Below, one piece after another: positions 9,133 to 18,492 of a stretch of DNA of 64,000 nt; within the stretch, counting starts at the first letter, position 1; every line of letters begins with the position of its first letter. The stretch is from Rhodococcus rhodnii NBRC 100604 (lineage in GTDB: Bacteria > Actinomycetota > Actinomycetes > Mycobacteriales > Mycobacteriaceae). The notes under the pieces were generated by a model. It had not been told where the DNA came from. It was given only the letters and a program-made list of their open reading frames with translations, and did not search any database. Location of the stretch: assembly GCF_001894925.1 (NCBI RefSeq), contig NZ_BCXD01000021.1:21981-85980 (forward strand), given 5' to 3'. The position numbers and the translations under genes are program-made.

Positions 9133-9156
9133 GCCGACTCACGAACGGAGTACGAC

Positions 9157-10068
9157 ATGACCGAGCCGAGTGGAAAGATCGTGCTGAGCGGCCATCAGTA
9201 CGGCAAGGCCGAGAATCGGGTGGTGCGCATCGTGCGCGACTCCCCGCGGCACGAGATTCGCGACATGAACGTGTCGACCTGCCTGCGTGGCGATTTCGCC
9301 GAGGCGTATCTCAGCGGCGATCAGAGCAAGGTGCTGCCGACCGACACGCAGAAGAACACCGCGTTCTCGTACGCGAAGGAGGTGGGCACCGAGTCGATCG
9401 AGCAGTACGGACTCGCGCTCGCACGGCATTTCGTCGACTCGGTCGCTCCCGTCTCGGGCGCGCGCATCGAGGTCGAGGAGTACGCGTGGTCGCGCGTGTA
9501 CGTGGACGGCGCCGAGCACGATCACACGTGGGTGCGGTCGGGCCAGGAGACACGGACGGCCGCGATCACCGTGGACGCGGACGGCACGTGGGTCGTCGGC
9601 GGGCTGAAGGATCTGGTCCTGCTCAAGTCCACGGGCAGCGAGTTCCACGGCTTCCTCGAGGACGAGTACACGACGCTCGCGCCGACGAACGACCGCGTCA
9701 TGGCGACCTCGCTCGTCGCACAGTGGCGGTTCACGCGGACCGACATCGACTGGAACGAGACCTATCTCGGCATTCGCGACGTCGTGACGTCGACGTTCGC
9801 GACGGTGCACTCGCTCGCGCTGCAGCAGACGCTCTACCAGATCGGCAAGAACATCCTGGAGCGCTACCCGTTCGTCGCGGAGGTGCGACTGTCGGCGCCG
9901 AACAAGCATCACTTCGAGTACGACCTCGGCCGGTTCGGCGTCGCGAACGCGAACGAGGTCTTCCATGCCGACGACCGGCCGTACGGGCTGATCCAGGCCG
10001 CCGTCTCGCGTGAGGGCGCTCCTGCCGCGGGACCCGCGTGGGACGGCTACGCAGGCTGGCTCGCGTGA
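9157..10068 (+). CDS. uaZ: Urate oxidase (uricase)
   Basis: A 303-residue cofactor-free uricase that oxidises urate to 5-hydroxyisourate with O2, releasing H2O2. Conserved elements include the catalytic Thr region VLPTDTQKNT (about residues 58-67), the substrate Arg/Gln region around the middle of the second T-fold, and the signature SAPNKHHF near residue 250. It sits between HIU hydrolase and a probable 8-oxoguanine deaminase, whose GTG overlaps its stop codon. Length and motif order look intact. Confidence 0.96.
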   Translation: MTEPSGKIVLSGHQYGKAENRVVRIVRDSPRHEIRDMNVSTCLRGDFAEAYLSGDQSKVLPTDTQKNTAFSYAKEVGTESIEQYGLALARHFVDSVAPVSGARIEVEEYAWSRVYVDGAEHDHTWVRSGQETRTAAITVDADGTWVVGGLKDLVLLKSTGSEFHGFLEDEYTTLAPTNDRVMATSLVAQWRFTRTDIDWNETYLGIRDVVTSTFATVHSLALQQTLYQIGKNILERYPFVAEVRLSAPNKHHFEYDLGRFGVANANEVFHADDRPYGLIQAAVSREGAPAAGPAWDGYAGWLA

Positions 10069-11450
10069 GCGAGTCCCGCCCGATCGTGATCGGGTCCGGT
10101 CCGATCGTGATCGAGGGCGCCTACGTCGCGACGGTCGATGCGGCGCGCACCGAGCACACCACCGGGCACGTCGTGGTGCACGGCAATCGCATCACCGCCG
10201 TGGGCGCGGGCCCTGCCCCGGACGTCGAGGGTGCCGAGGTGATCGACGGCCGCGGGTGTCTGCTCACGCCGGGCCTCGTCAACACGCATCACCATCTCTA
10301 CCAATGGATCACGCGAGGGCTCGCGGCCGACTCGACGCTGTTCGAGTGGCTGCAGACGCTCTACCCCGTGTGGGCGGGCATCGACGAGGACTCGGTGCGG
10401 ACGGCGGCGACGGGCGGGCTCGCGTGGCTCGCGAAGCACGGCTGCACGCTGACGACCGATCACCACTACGTCGTGCCACGCGACGGTGGCGACGTGTTCG
10501 CGGCGGAGATCGACGCCGCGCGCGTCGTCGGGCTGCGGTTCCATCCGACGCGCGGCTCGATGGACCTCGGGCGCAGCAGTGGCGGGCTGCCACCGGATTC
10601 GGTCGTCGAGACCTTGGACGGCGCGCTCACGGGAACGGCGGACGCCATCGCGCGGTGGCACGACGACTCGCCCGACTCGATGCTGCGGATCGGCGTCGCA
10701 CCGTGCTCGCCGTTCTCGGTGACGACGGAACTGCTCCGCGAATCCGCCGCGCTGGCGCGCGAATCGGGCGTGCTGCTGCACACCCATCTCGCGGAGACGC
10801 TGGACGAGGAGCAGTTCTGCCTCGACCGGTTCGGTTGCACGCCCGTCGAGTACATGCGCGAGGTGGGGTGGCTCGGCGACGACGTGTGGTTCGCGCACGC
10901 CGTCCATCTCGACGACGCCGCCGTCGAGACGATGGCGAGCACCGGCACCGGGGCGGCGCACTGCCCGACGTCGAACGCGCGTCTCGGTGCGGGCATCGCG
11001 CGGGCCGCGGACCTGCACGCGGCGGGTGTCCGGCTGGGGCTCGGCGTCGACGGCGCCGCGAGCAACGAGGCGTGCTCGATGATCGAGGAGGCGCGGCACG
11101 CGACGCTGTTCGCGCGGGCGCGCGGCGGCCCCGATGCCATGTCGGTGCGAACGGCGCTCGAGCTCGCGACGATCGGCGGGGCGCGCGTGCTCGGGCGTGA
11201 CGGCGACCTCGGCTCGATCGAGCCGGGCAAGCTCGCCGACCTCGCGTTGTGGCGCGTCGACGCCCTCGGGCATGCCGGGATCACCGACCCGGTCGCGGCG
11301 CTGGTGCTGGGTGCGACGCCGCCCCTCGAGCGCCTGTTCGTCGACGGCCGTGTCGTGGTGGAGTCCGGCCGGACCGTGACCGTCGACGAGGAGTCGGTGG
11401 CGCGGGAGGTGGCGCGGGCCCACGACGCCCTCGTCGCCGGAGCCGGCTGA
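10065..11450 (+). CDS. Probable 8-oxoguanine deaminase
   Basis: A 461-residue amidohydrolase with the metal-site motifs NTHHHLYQW, LLHTHLAET, FAHAVHLD and LGVDGAASNE. The long insertion with ADSTLFEWLQTLYPVW is typical of the group annotated as 8-oxoguanine deaminase, which makes urate and ammonia from 8-oxoguanine. GTG 10065 overlaps the uricase stop (GTGA), so the product that supplies urate is translated directly after the enzyme that consumes it. A nested palindrome lies 23 nt downstream. The family call is firm; the exact substrate is inferred from motifs and context. Confidence 0.82.
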   Translation: MSESRPIVIGSGPIVIEGAYVATVDAARTEHTTGHVVVHGNRITAVGAGPAPDVEGAEVIDGRGCLLTPGLVNTHHHLYQWITRGLAADSTLFEWLQTLYPVWAGIDEDSVRTAATGGLAWLAKHGCTLTTDHHYVVPRDGGDVFAAEIDAARVVGLRFHPTRGSMDLGRSSGGLPPDSVVETLDGALTGTADAIARWHDDSPDSMLRIGVAPCSPFSVTTELLRESAALARESGVLLHTHLAETLDEEQFCLDRFGCTPVEYMREVGWLGDDVWFAHAVHLDDAAVETMASTGTGAAHCPTSNARLGAGIARAADLHAAGVRLGLGVDGAASNEACSMIEEARHATLFARARGGPDAMSVRTALELATIGGARVLGRDGDLGSIEPGKLADLALWRVDALGHAGITDPVAALVLGATPPLERLFVDGRVVVESGRTVTVDEESVAREVARAHDALVAGAG

Positions 11451-11472
11451 CCCCGCCCCCTCCGTCCGGCGG

Positions 11473-11548
11473 TTCTGCACCCCTTTTCGCATTCTGCACC
11501 CCGTTCAGCTGCCCGAACGGGGTGCAGAATGCGATTCGGGGTGCAGAA
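11473..11548. repeat. Nested palindrome downstream of the deaminase gene
   Basis: The unit TTCTGCACCCC occurs at 11473-11483 and again inside 11488-11506, and its reverse complement occurs twice at 11515-11533 and 11538-11548. The inner arms form a perfect 19-bp stem with an 8-nt loop; the outer 11-bp arms enclose it. It may stop transcription of the urate operon or be a small mobile palindrome. The rest of the 293-bp gap (11451-11743) shows no gene; it ends in a weak ribosome site (AGGACA) before the next start. Confidence 0.75.
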
Positions 11549-11743
11549 CGGCGGGGCCGGAACGTGCGGAGTGGGCGCTGAGTGAGTGGCCGTGGGAGAC
11601 TGGCGGCCATGGACGATCGGGAGCACGCCGCGCACCACGCGTGGCCCCAGGGGTGCATCGCACACGGACGATAGGCGAGGACCCGAGCCTCGCCCGCCCC
11701 TGCTGCGCGCCCGATCGCGCAGCTCGATCTCGCAGGACACGTC

Positions 11744-12562
11744 ATGGATCTCTCGTTCGTCGACGAGGTCGTCCTTCCCCGCAGTCGCGACGACCTCCCT
11801 CCGCCCTCCCCCGGCACGGCCTTTCTCGCCGGCGGGACGTGGCTCTACTCCCAGCAGCAGCCCGACGTCACGCGCGTCGTCGACCTCACGACGCTCGGCT
11901 GGCCCGCACTCACGGTCCACGACGACGCACTCGAGATCGCCGCGACGTGCACGATCGACTCGCTCGCGCATGCGGAGTTCCCCGAACACTGGACGGCCGT
12001 ACCACTCTTCCGGCGGTGTGCCGAGTCGCTCGTCGCGTCGTGGAAGATCTGGCGGACCGCGACGATCGGCGGCAACCTCGCACTGAGCCTGCCCGCCGGC
12101 GCCATGACGACGGCGATGTGCGCGCTCGGCGGCGAACTCACCGTGTGGACGCCGGACGGCGGGGCACGGACCGAAGCGGCCTCGACGTTCGTCGTCGGTG
12201 AAGGACGCAACACGCTCGCGCCGGGTGAGATCGTCCGCTCGATCCGGATCGGCGAGACAGCACTGCGCGGGAACGTCGCGGTGCGCAAGGTCGCGTACAC
12301 GGCGCTCGGACGGTCGGGCGCGCTGCTCGTCGGCAGGCGCGGCGACGACGGCGTCACGCTCACCGTGACGGCGGCGACGGTGCGGCCGTCCGTCGTGCAC
12401 TGGCAGGGCGTCCCGACCGCGGCCGAGGTCGCCGCCGCGATCGACGCGATCCCCGAGACCGATTGGCTCGACGATCCGCACGGCGAACCGGCGTGGCGGG
12501 CTCACGTCACGGCCGTGCTCGCCGAGGAGATCCGTACCGAACTGGCGGGAGACGCCCGATGA
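11744..12562 (+). CDS. Xanthine dehydrogenase-like FAD-binding subunit
   Basis: A 272-residue member of the FAD-binding domain of molybdopterin dehydrogenases. The first flavin segment is [13 protein letters not shown] (about residues 26-38) and the second is [17 protein letters not shown] (about residues 104-120). It would pass electrons from the Fe-S/Mo partner to NAD+ or another acceptor. Its stop overlaps the partner's ATG (ATGA, 12559-12562), so they form one transcription and translation unit. The neighbours support a role in hypoxanthine/xanthine to urate conversion, though other purine or heteroaromatic substrates are possible. Confidence 0.85.
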   Translation: MDLSFVDEVVLPRSRDDLPPPSPGTAFLAGGTWLYSQQQPDVTRVVDLTTLGWPALTVHDDALEIAATCTIDSLAHAEFPEHWTAVPLFRRCAESLVASWKIWRTATIGGNLALSLPAGAMTTAMCALGGELTVWTPDGGARTEAASTFVVGEGRNTLAPGEIVRSIRIGETALRGNVAVRKVAYTALGRSGALLVGRRGDDGVTLTVTAATVRPSVVHWQGVPTAAEVAAAIDAIPETDWLDDPHGEPAWRAHVTAVLAEEIRTELAGDAR

Positions 12563-15263
12563 GAATCACCGTCGACGGACGCGACATCGACACGGCCCCA
12601 CGCCCCGGCCAGTGCCTGCGCACGCTGCTCCGCGAGAACGCGACGTTCGCCGTCAAGAAGGGCTGCGACGCCGGCGACTGCGGTGCGTGCAGTGTGCTTC
12701 TCGACGGCGCGCCCGTGCACTCGTGCGTCGTCCCCGCGCATCGCGCCGACGGCGCCGAGGTGACGACGGCCGCGGGACTCGGCGAGCCGGGCGATCTGCA
12801 CACGACGCAACAGAACTTCGCCGATGCGACCGGCTTCCAGTGCGGTTTCTGCACCGCCGGCATGGTCGTGACAGCGTCGGCCCTCGACGACGCTCAGCGC
12901 GCGGACCTGCCGAGCGCACTGAAGGGAAATCTGTGCCGCTGCACGGGATATCGCTCGATCTGCGACGCCGTCGCCGGCGTGAAGGCCGTCGAGAACGACG
13001 AACCGGGCGACTCGTTCGGGCGGTCGGTGCGTCCACCCGCCGCCGAGCGCGTCGTGTCGGGTCGCGAGCCCTTCACGCTCGACACCACGATGCCCGGGGT
13101 CGCACACATCGCCGTGCTCGGCAGCCCCGTCGCGCACGCCCGCATCGTATCCATCGACACGAGCGCCGCCGAGAGCCTGGACGGCGTGCATGCCGTTCTG
13201 ACGCACCGTGATTCGCCCGACGTGTACTTCTCGACGGCGCGCCACGAGAACCGTGCCGACGATCCCGACGACACCCTCGTGTTCGACACCGTCGTGCGGT
13301 TCGTCGGCCAGCGCGTCGCCGCCGTGGTCGCCGAGTCGGTGGACGCCGCACGCCGCGCCGCCGCGCTGATCACGGTCGAGTACGACGAGTTGCCGGCCGT
13401 CCACGACCCGGACGCCGCGAGCGCCCCGGACGCCCCGCGCCTGCACGGCGACAAGTCGCACGAGTCCCGGATCGCCGATCCCGCACGCAATCTCGTCGCC
13501 GAGTTGCACGGTCACGTCGGGGACGTCGAAGCCGGGCTCGCCGAGGCGCGCAGCACCGGCGCCGTCGTCGAGAACACGTGGCAGACGGCGCGCGTCCAGC
13601 ACGTCCATCTCGAGACGCACGGCGCGATCGGCTGGCTCGACGACGACGGCCGGTTGACGATCCGGTCGAGCACGCAGGTCCCGTTCCTCGTCCGCGACGA
13701 GATCGCCCACATCTTCGGCCTGGACCGCAGCCGGGTGCGCGTGCTCGCGGCCCGCGTCGGCGGCGGCTTCGGCGCGAAGCAGGAGATGCTGCTCGAGGAT
13801 CTCGTCGCGCTCGCCGTCCTGAAGACGGGCAGGCCGGTGCAGTTCGAGTTCACGCGCGAGGATCAGTTCACCGTCGCACCGTGCCGTCATCCGATGCGCG
13901 TGAAGGTCCGGGTCGGCGCGGGTGGCGACGGCGTGCTCACCGCGCTCGCGATCGACGTCCTGTCGGATGCGGTGCGTACGGCAATCATTCGGTCGGCGTC
14001 ATGTTCCATGCCTGCAGCGAGTCGACGGCGCTGTACCGCAGCCCGAACAAGAAGGTCGACGCGCACGCCGTCTACACCAACAATCTCCCGTCGGGCGCCT
14101 TCCGTGGATACGGCCTGGGCCAGGTGATCCATGCGATCGAGTGCGCGCTCGACGAACTCGCGGCCGAACTCGGCATCGACCCCTTCGAACTCCGCCGCCG
14201 CAACGTCGTCGTGCCCGGCGACGATCTGGTCGACGCCGAGGTGCAGCGCGACGATCTGACGTTCGGCAGCTACGGACTCGATCAGTGTCTCGACCTCGTC
14301 GAGGACGCGATGCGCCGCGGCAATGGCGCGAGTGCACCCGACGGCTGGAGGACCGGTGAGGGGATGGCGGCGTCGATGATCGCGACGGTACCGCCGCGCG
14401 GCCACTTCGCGACGGCGTCGTGCACGCTCACCGTGGACGGCCGCTTCGAGGTGCGTGCCGGCACAGCCGAATTCGGCAACGGCACGTCCACCGTCCACAC
14501 CCAGATCGCGGCGTCGGCGCTCGGCACGACCGCCGACCGGATCACCCTGTTCCAGTCGGACACCGACATCACCGAACACGACACAGGCGCATACGGTTCC
14601 GCGGGCAGCGTCGTCGCGGGCACCGCCGTGCGCGACGCCGCGCGCCGCCTCGCCGACACCCTGATCGCGACGGCACGCGCCGTGAGCGGCGGCACCGGCG
14701 ACGCCTGGCTCACGAACGACGGCGTCGCGATCGACGACGCCCTCGTCCCGTACGGCGACCTCGTGCGGGGCGGTCCGATCACCGCCGACGGCAACAACGG
14801 CGGCAGCCCGCGCTCGCTCGTGTTCAACGTGCAGGGCTTCCGCGTCGCGGTGAACGAGACGACCGGTCAGGTGAAGATCCTGCAATCGGTGCAGGCGGGC
14901 GACGCCGGGACGATCCTCAACCCCAACCAGTGCCGGGGCCAGGTCGAGGGCGGCGTCGCGCAGGCGATCGGCTCCGCTCTGTTCGAGGAGATGCTGCTCG
15001 AGAACGGCCGCGTCACGAATCCCACGCTGCGCGGCTATCACATCCCGCAGCTCTCGGACGTTCCCGAGACCGAGGTGTACTTCGCCGACACGTACGACGA
15101 GGTCGGCCCGCACGGGGCGAAGTCGATGAGCGAGTCGCCGTACAACCCGGTCGCACCGGCACTGTCCAACGCGATCGCGGACGCCGTCGGCGTCCGGCTC
15201 CGGACACTACCGATGACGCCGGCCCGGATCTGGGCGGCGATGCGCGACACGCAGGACGGGTGA
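12559..15263 (+). pseudogene. Xanthine dehydrogenase-like Fe-S/molybdopterin subunit, frameshifted
   Basis: Residues 1-165 carry two [2Fe-2S] motifs (C36, C41, C44, C56; then C95, C98, C126, C128). A molybdenum hydroxylase follows, with [19 protein letters not shown] and the catalytic-Glu region GAKSMSESPYNPVAP. The frame breaks near 13969-13973: LSDA is followed by nonsense, while the +1 frame continues with [15 protein letters not shown]. Adding one G to the local GG restores 902 codons exactly (2705+1 nt). As written, the first part ends at 14127 and lacks most of the Mo domain. It is either a real inactivating deletion or an error in a G run. Confidence 0.85.
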
Positions 15264-15282
15264 CCGCGCCGGGCCGACGAAA

Positions 15283-15321
15283 CGAGAAGACTCGATGCGG
15301 GTTCACCGCCTAGTCTTCTCG
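15283..15321 (+). promoter_or_regulatory. Inverted repeat over a leaderless promoter of the uvrA-like gene
   Basis: CGAGAAGACT (15283-15292) and AGTCTTCTCG (15312-15321) are perfect 10-bp inverted arms 19 nt apart. The right arm overlaps a -10 hexamer TAGTCT (15311-15316) that lies 7 nt before ATG 15324. A repressor bound here would block the promoter. A terminator for the preceding dehydrogenase operon is the alternative reading. Confidence 0.6.
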
Positions 15322-15323
15322 CC

Positions 15324-17684
15324 ATGACCTCGTCTCACGCCGCCGACGCCCACGACCGCATCCGGGTACACGGCGCACGGGTGAACAACCTCCAGGACGT
15401 GAGCCTCGACTTGCCGAAACGTCGCCTCACCGTCTTCACCGGCGTGTCCGGGTCGGGCAAGAGTTCGCTCGTGTTCGGGACGGTCGCGGCCGAGTCGCAG
15501 CGGCTCATCAACGAGACGTACAGCGCGTTCGTGCAGGGGTTCATGCCGTCGCTCGCGCGTCCCGACGTCGACGTCCTCGAGGGCCTGACGACCGCGATCA
15601 TCGTCGACCAGGAACGCATGGGCGCCAACCCGCGCTCGACCGTCGGCACCGCGACGGACGCCAACGCGATGCTGCGCATCCTGTTCAGCCGGCTCGGGCA
15701 GCCGCACATCGGCTCGCCGCAGGCGTTCTCCTTCAACGTGGCGTCGATCAGCGGGGCCGGCGCCGTCACCGTCGAGAAGGCGGGCCGCACCGTCAAGGAG
15801 CGGCGCGCCTTCAGCGTCACCGGCGGCATGTGTCCCCGGTGCGAGGGCATGGGCACGGTCTCCGACTTCGATCTCACCGCGCTCTACGACGACACGAAGT
15901 CGCTGAACGAGGGCGCCCTCACGATCCCCGGTTACTCGATGGACGGCTGGTACGGCCGCATCTTCCGGGGTGCCGGGTTCTTCGATCCCGACAAGCCGAT
16001 CGCGACCTTCACGAAGCGGCAGCTCGACGATCTGCTCTACAAGGAGCCCACGAAGATCAAGGTCGACGGCATCAACGTCACGTACGAGGGACTGATCCCG
16101 AAGATCCAGAAGTCGATGCTGTCGAAGGATCGTGAGGCGATGCAGCCGCACATCCGGGCGTTCGTCGACCGCGCGATCACCTTCCAGACGTGTCCCGAGT
16201 GCGGCGGCACACGCCTGAGCCCCGAGGCGCGGTCGTCGACGATCGAGGGCAAGAGCATCGCCGACGTGTGTGCGATGCAGATCAGCGACCTCGCGGAGTG
16301 GGTCCGCGGGCTCGACGAGCCGTCGGTCGCGCCGCTGCTCGACGCCCTGCGCGACACGCTCGACTCGTTCGTCGAGATCGGGCTCGGCTACCTGTCGCTC
16401 GACCGCCCCGCGGGCACGCTGTCGGGTGGTGAGGCGCAGCGCACCAAGCTGATTCGTCATCTCGGGTCGTCGTTGACCGACGTCACGTACGTGTTCGACG
16501 AGCCGACGATCGGGTTGCACCCGCACGACATCGACCGGATGAACACGCTGCTCCTGCAACTGCGCGACAAGGGCAACACGGTGCTCGTCGTCGAACACAA
16601 GCCGGAGGCGATCGCGATCGCCGATCACGTCGTCGACATCGGTCCCGGTGCCGGTACCGACGGCGGGCGGATCGTGTTCGAGGGGACGGTCGCCGAACTG
16701 CGCGAGGCGGACACACTCACGGGCCGCCACCTCGACGATCGCACGACGCTCAAGGACGCCGTCCGCGAGCGGTCGGGTGCCCTCGAGATCCGGGGGGCGA
16801 ACAGCCACAACCTCCGCGACGTCGACGTCGACCTTCCGCTCGGCGTACTCACCGTCGTCACGGGTGTCGCCGGATCGGGCAAGAGTTCGCTGATCACGGG
16901 CTCGGTCGCGCGCCGCGACGGCGTCGTGACGATCGATCAGGCCGCGATCAAGGGCTCGCGGCGCAGCAATCCCGCAACCTACACGGGCCTGCTCGACCCG
17001 ATCCGCAAGGCGTTCGCGAAGGCCAACGGCGTCAAGCCCGCCCTGTTCAGCGCGAACTCCGAGGGCGCGTGCCCGAACTGCAACGGCGCCGGAGTGGTGT
17101 ACTCCGACCTGGCGATGATGGCCGGCGTCGCGACGACGTGCGAGGTGTGCGAGGGCAAGCGCTTCATGGCCGAGGTCCTCGAGTACACCTTCGGCGGCAA
17201 GGACATCAGCGAGGTCCTGGGAATGTCGAGCGCGCAGGCCGAGGAGTTCTTCGCCGGCGGCGACGCGAAACTCCCTGCTGCGCACAAGATCCTGCGTCGA
17301 CTCGTCGACGTCGGGCTCGGATACGTGAAGCTCGGCCAGCCGCTCACGACACTGTCGGGCGGCGAACGGCAGCGCCTCAAGCTCGCGTCTCACATGGGTG
17401 AGAAGGGCGAGGTGTACGTGCTCGACGAGCCGACGACGGGCCTGCACCTCGCGGACGTCGAGCAGCTCCTGGCGCTGCTGGACCGGCTCGTCGACTCGGG
17501 CAAGTCGGTGATCGTCATCGAGCATCATCAGGCCGTCATGGCGCACGCCGACTGGATCGTCGACCTCGGGCCCGGCGCGGGCCACGACGGTGGGCAGATC
17601 GTGTTCGAGGGAACCCCCGCCGACCTCGTCGCGGATCGGTCGACCCTCACAGGACGCCATCTCGCCCAGTACGTCGGGGCGTGA
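15324..17684 (+). CDS. Short UvrA-like ABC protein (DrrC-type)
   Basis: A 786-residue soluble protein with two ABC ATPase halves. Walker A motifs are GVSGSGKSS (about residue 35) and GVAGSGKSS (about 513); signature motifs are LSGGEAQR and LSGGERQR; zinc-finger Cys pairs include CPRCEG, CPECGG and CPNCNG. It is some 150 residues shorter than housekeeping UvrA. This size and form match UvrA2/DrrC proteins, which protect DNA from bound drugs such as daunorubicin. It converges, with a 4-nt gap, on a DrrA/DrrB-type exporter. A leaderless promoter with a palindrome precedes it. Confidence 0.85.
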   Translation: MTSSHAADAHDRIRVHGARVNNLQDVSLDLPKRRLTVFTGVSGSGKSSLVFGTVAAESQRLINETYSAFVQGFMPSLARPDVDVLEGLTTAIIVDQERMGANPRSTVGTATDANAMLRILFSRLGQPHIGSPQAFSFNVASISGAGAVTVEKAGRTVKERRAFSVTGGMCPRCEGMGTVSDFDLTALYDDTKSLNEGALTIPGYSMDGWYGRIFRGAGFFDPDKPIATFTKRQLDDLLYKEPTKIKVDGINVTYEGLIPKIQKSMLSKDREAMQPHIRAFVDRAITFQTCPECGGTRLSPEARSSTIEGKSIADVCAMQISDLAEWVRGLDEPSVAPLLDALRDTLDSFVEIGLGYLSLDRPAGTLSGGEAQRTKLIRHLGSSLTDVTYVFDEPTIGLHPHDIDRMNTLLLQLRDKGNTVLVVEHKPEAIAIADHVVDIGPGAGTDGGRIVFEGTVAELREADTLTGRHLDDRTTLKDAVRERSGALEIRGANSHNLRDVDVDLPLGVLTVVTGVAGSGKSSLITGSVARRDGVVTIDQAAIKGSRRSNPATYTGLLDPIRKAFAKANGVKPALFSANSEGACPNCNGAGVVYSDLAMMAGVATTCEVCEGKRFMAEVLEYTFGGKDISEVLGMSSAQAEEFFAGGDAKLPAAHKILRRLVDVGLGYVKLGQPLTTLSGGERQRLKLASHMGEKGEVYVLDEPTTGLHLADVEQLLALLDRLVDSGKSVIVIEHHQAVMAHADWIVDLGPGAGHDGGQIVFEGTPADLVADRSTLTGRHLAQYVGA

Positions 17685-17688
17685 GGCG

Positions 17689-18492
17689 CTAGCGGCTGAC
17701 CGCCTTCTTGTAGCGGTGGATCGCGAACGGCACGAATACGACGAGGATCGCGACCGACCACAGCACCGACGCGAGTTCGGCGTGACGCAGCGGCCACACG
17801 TCGGGCGGCGGGACGGCCGGATTCGTGTTGCCGAAGAGATCGCGCGCCGCCTGCGTCACGGCCGAGACCGGATTCCATTCGGCGATCACGCGCAGCGGGC
17901 CGGGTAGCGACGACGGATCGACGAAGGTGTTCGCGATGAACGACAGCGGAAAGATGACGATGAAACTTGCATTGTTGAACACTTCCGGCGTCCTGATCCA
18001 CATGCCGACGACGGCCATCACCCACGACAGCGAGTACGCGAACAGCAGCAGGAGCAGGTAGGCGGCGAGCGCCCGCAGTGGGTCGGTGTGGATGCGCCAG
18101 CCGACGACGAGTCCCGTCAGCGACATCACCGCGAGGCTCACGACGTTGATGAGGACGTCGGACGTCGTGCGGCCCACGAGCACCGCGGACGACGACATCG
18201 GCAGCGACCGGAAGCGGTCGATGATGCCCTTCTGCAGATCCTCGGCCATGCCGAGGCCCGTCCAGGTCGAGCCGAAGATGACGGTCTGCGCGAAGATTCC
18301 GGCGATGAGGAACTCGCGGTAGGACAGTCCGGGGATGTCGATCGCGTTCCCGAACACGTACGCGAACAGCAGGACGAACATGATCGGCGACAGGATCGTG
18401 AACACGAGCAGATCCGGAACGCGCTTGATCTTGATGACGTTGCGCTTCGCGATCGTGATGCCGTCGCCGAGCGCGTACCCGATCGTGCTCAT
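17689..18492 (-). CDS. ABC-2 type permease of a DrrAB-like drug exporter
   Basis: A 267-residue membrane protein with about six hydrophobic segments (for example LLVFTILSPIMFVLLFAYVFG near residue 30) and the ABC-2 signature FRSLPMSSSAVLVGR after the second segment. It resembles DrrB-family daunorubicin/doxorubicin exporter permeases. ATG 18492 overlaps the stop of the ATPase gene by 4 nt (ATGA), so the pair is translationally coupled. It ends 4 nt from the convergent uvrA-like gene. Together these make a DrrA-DrrB-DrrC set. Confidence 0.88.
   Translation of the reverse strand: MSTIGYALGDGITIAKRNVIKIKRVPDLLVFTILSPIMFVLLFAYVFGNAIDIPGLSYREFLIAGIFAQTVIFGSTWTGLGMAEDLQKGIIDRFRSLPMSSSAVLVGRTTSDVLINVVSLAVMSLTGLVVGWRIHTDPLRALAAYLLLLLFAYSLSWVMAVVGMWIRTPEVFNNASFIVIFPLSFIANTFVDPSSLPGPLRVIAEWNPVSAVTQAARDLFGNTNPAVPPPDVWPLRHAELASVLWSVAILVVFVPFAIHRYKKAVSR

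Noticed and set aside
13960..13985. Programmed frameshift in the dehydrogenase gene
   Set aside because: No slippery heptamer or downstream structure is evident, and the family does not use frameshifting. One missing G explains it exactly.
15303..17660. A 785-codon open frame antisense to the UvrA-like gene
   Set aside because: It mirrors codon positions of a clearly conserved gene, is dominated by Arg/Asp/Glu/His-rich sequence and has no recognisable domain. High G+C makes such frames common.
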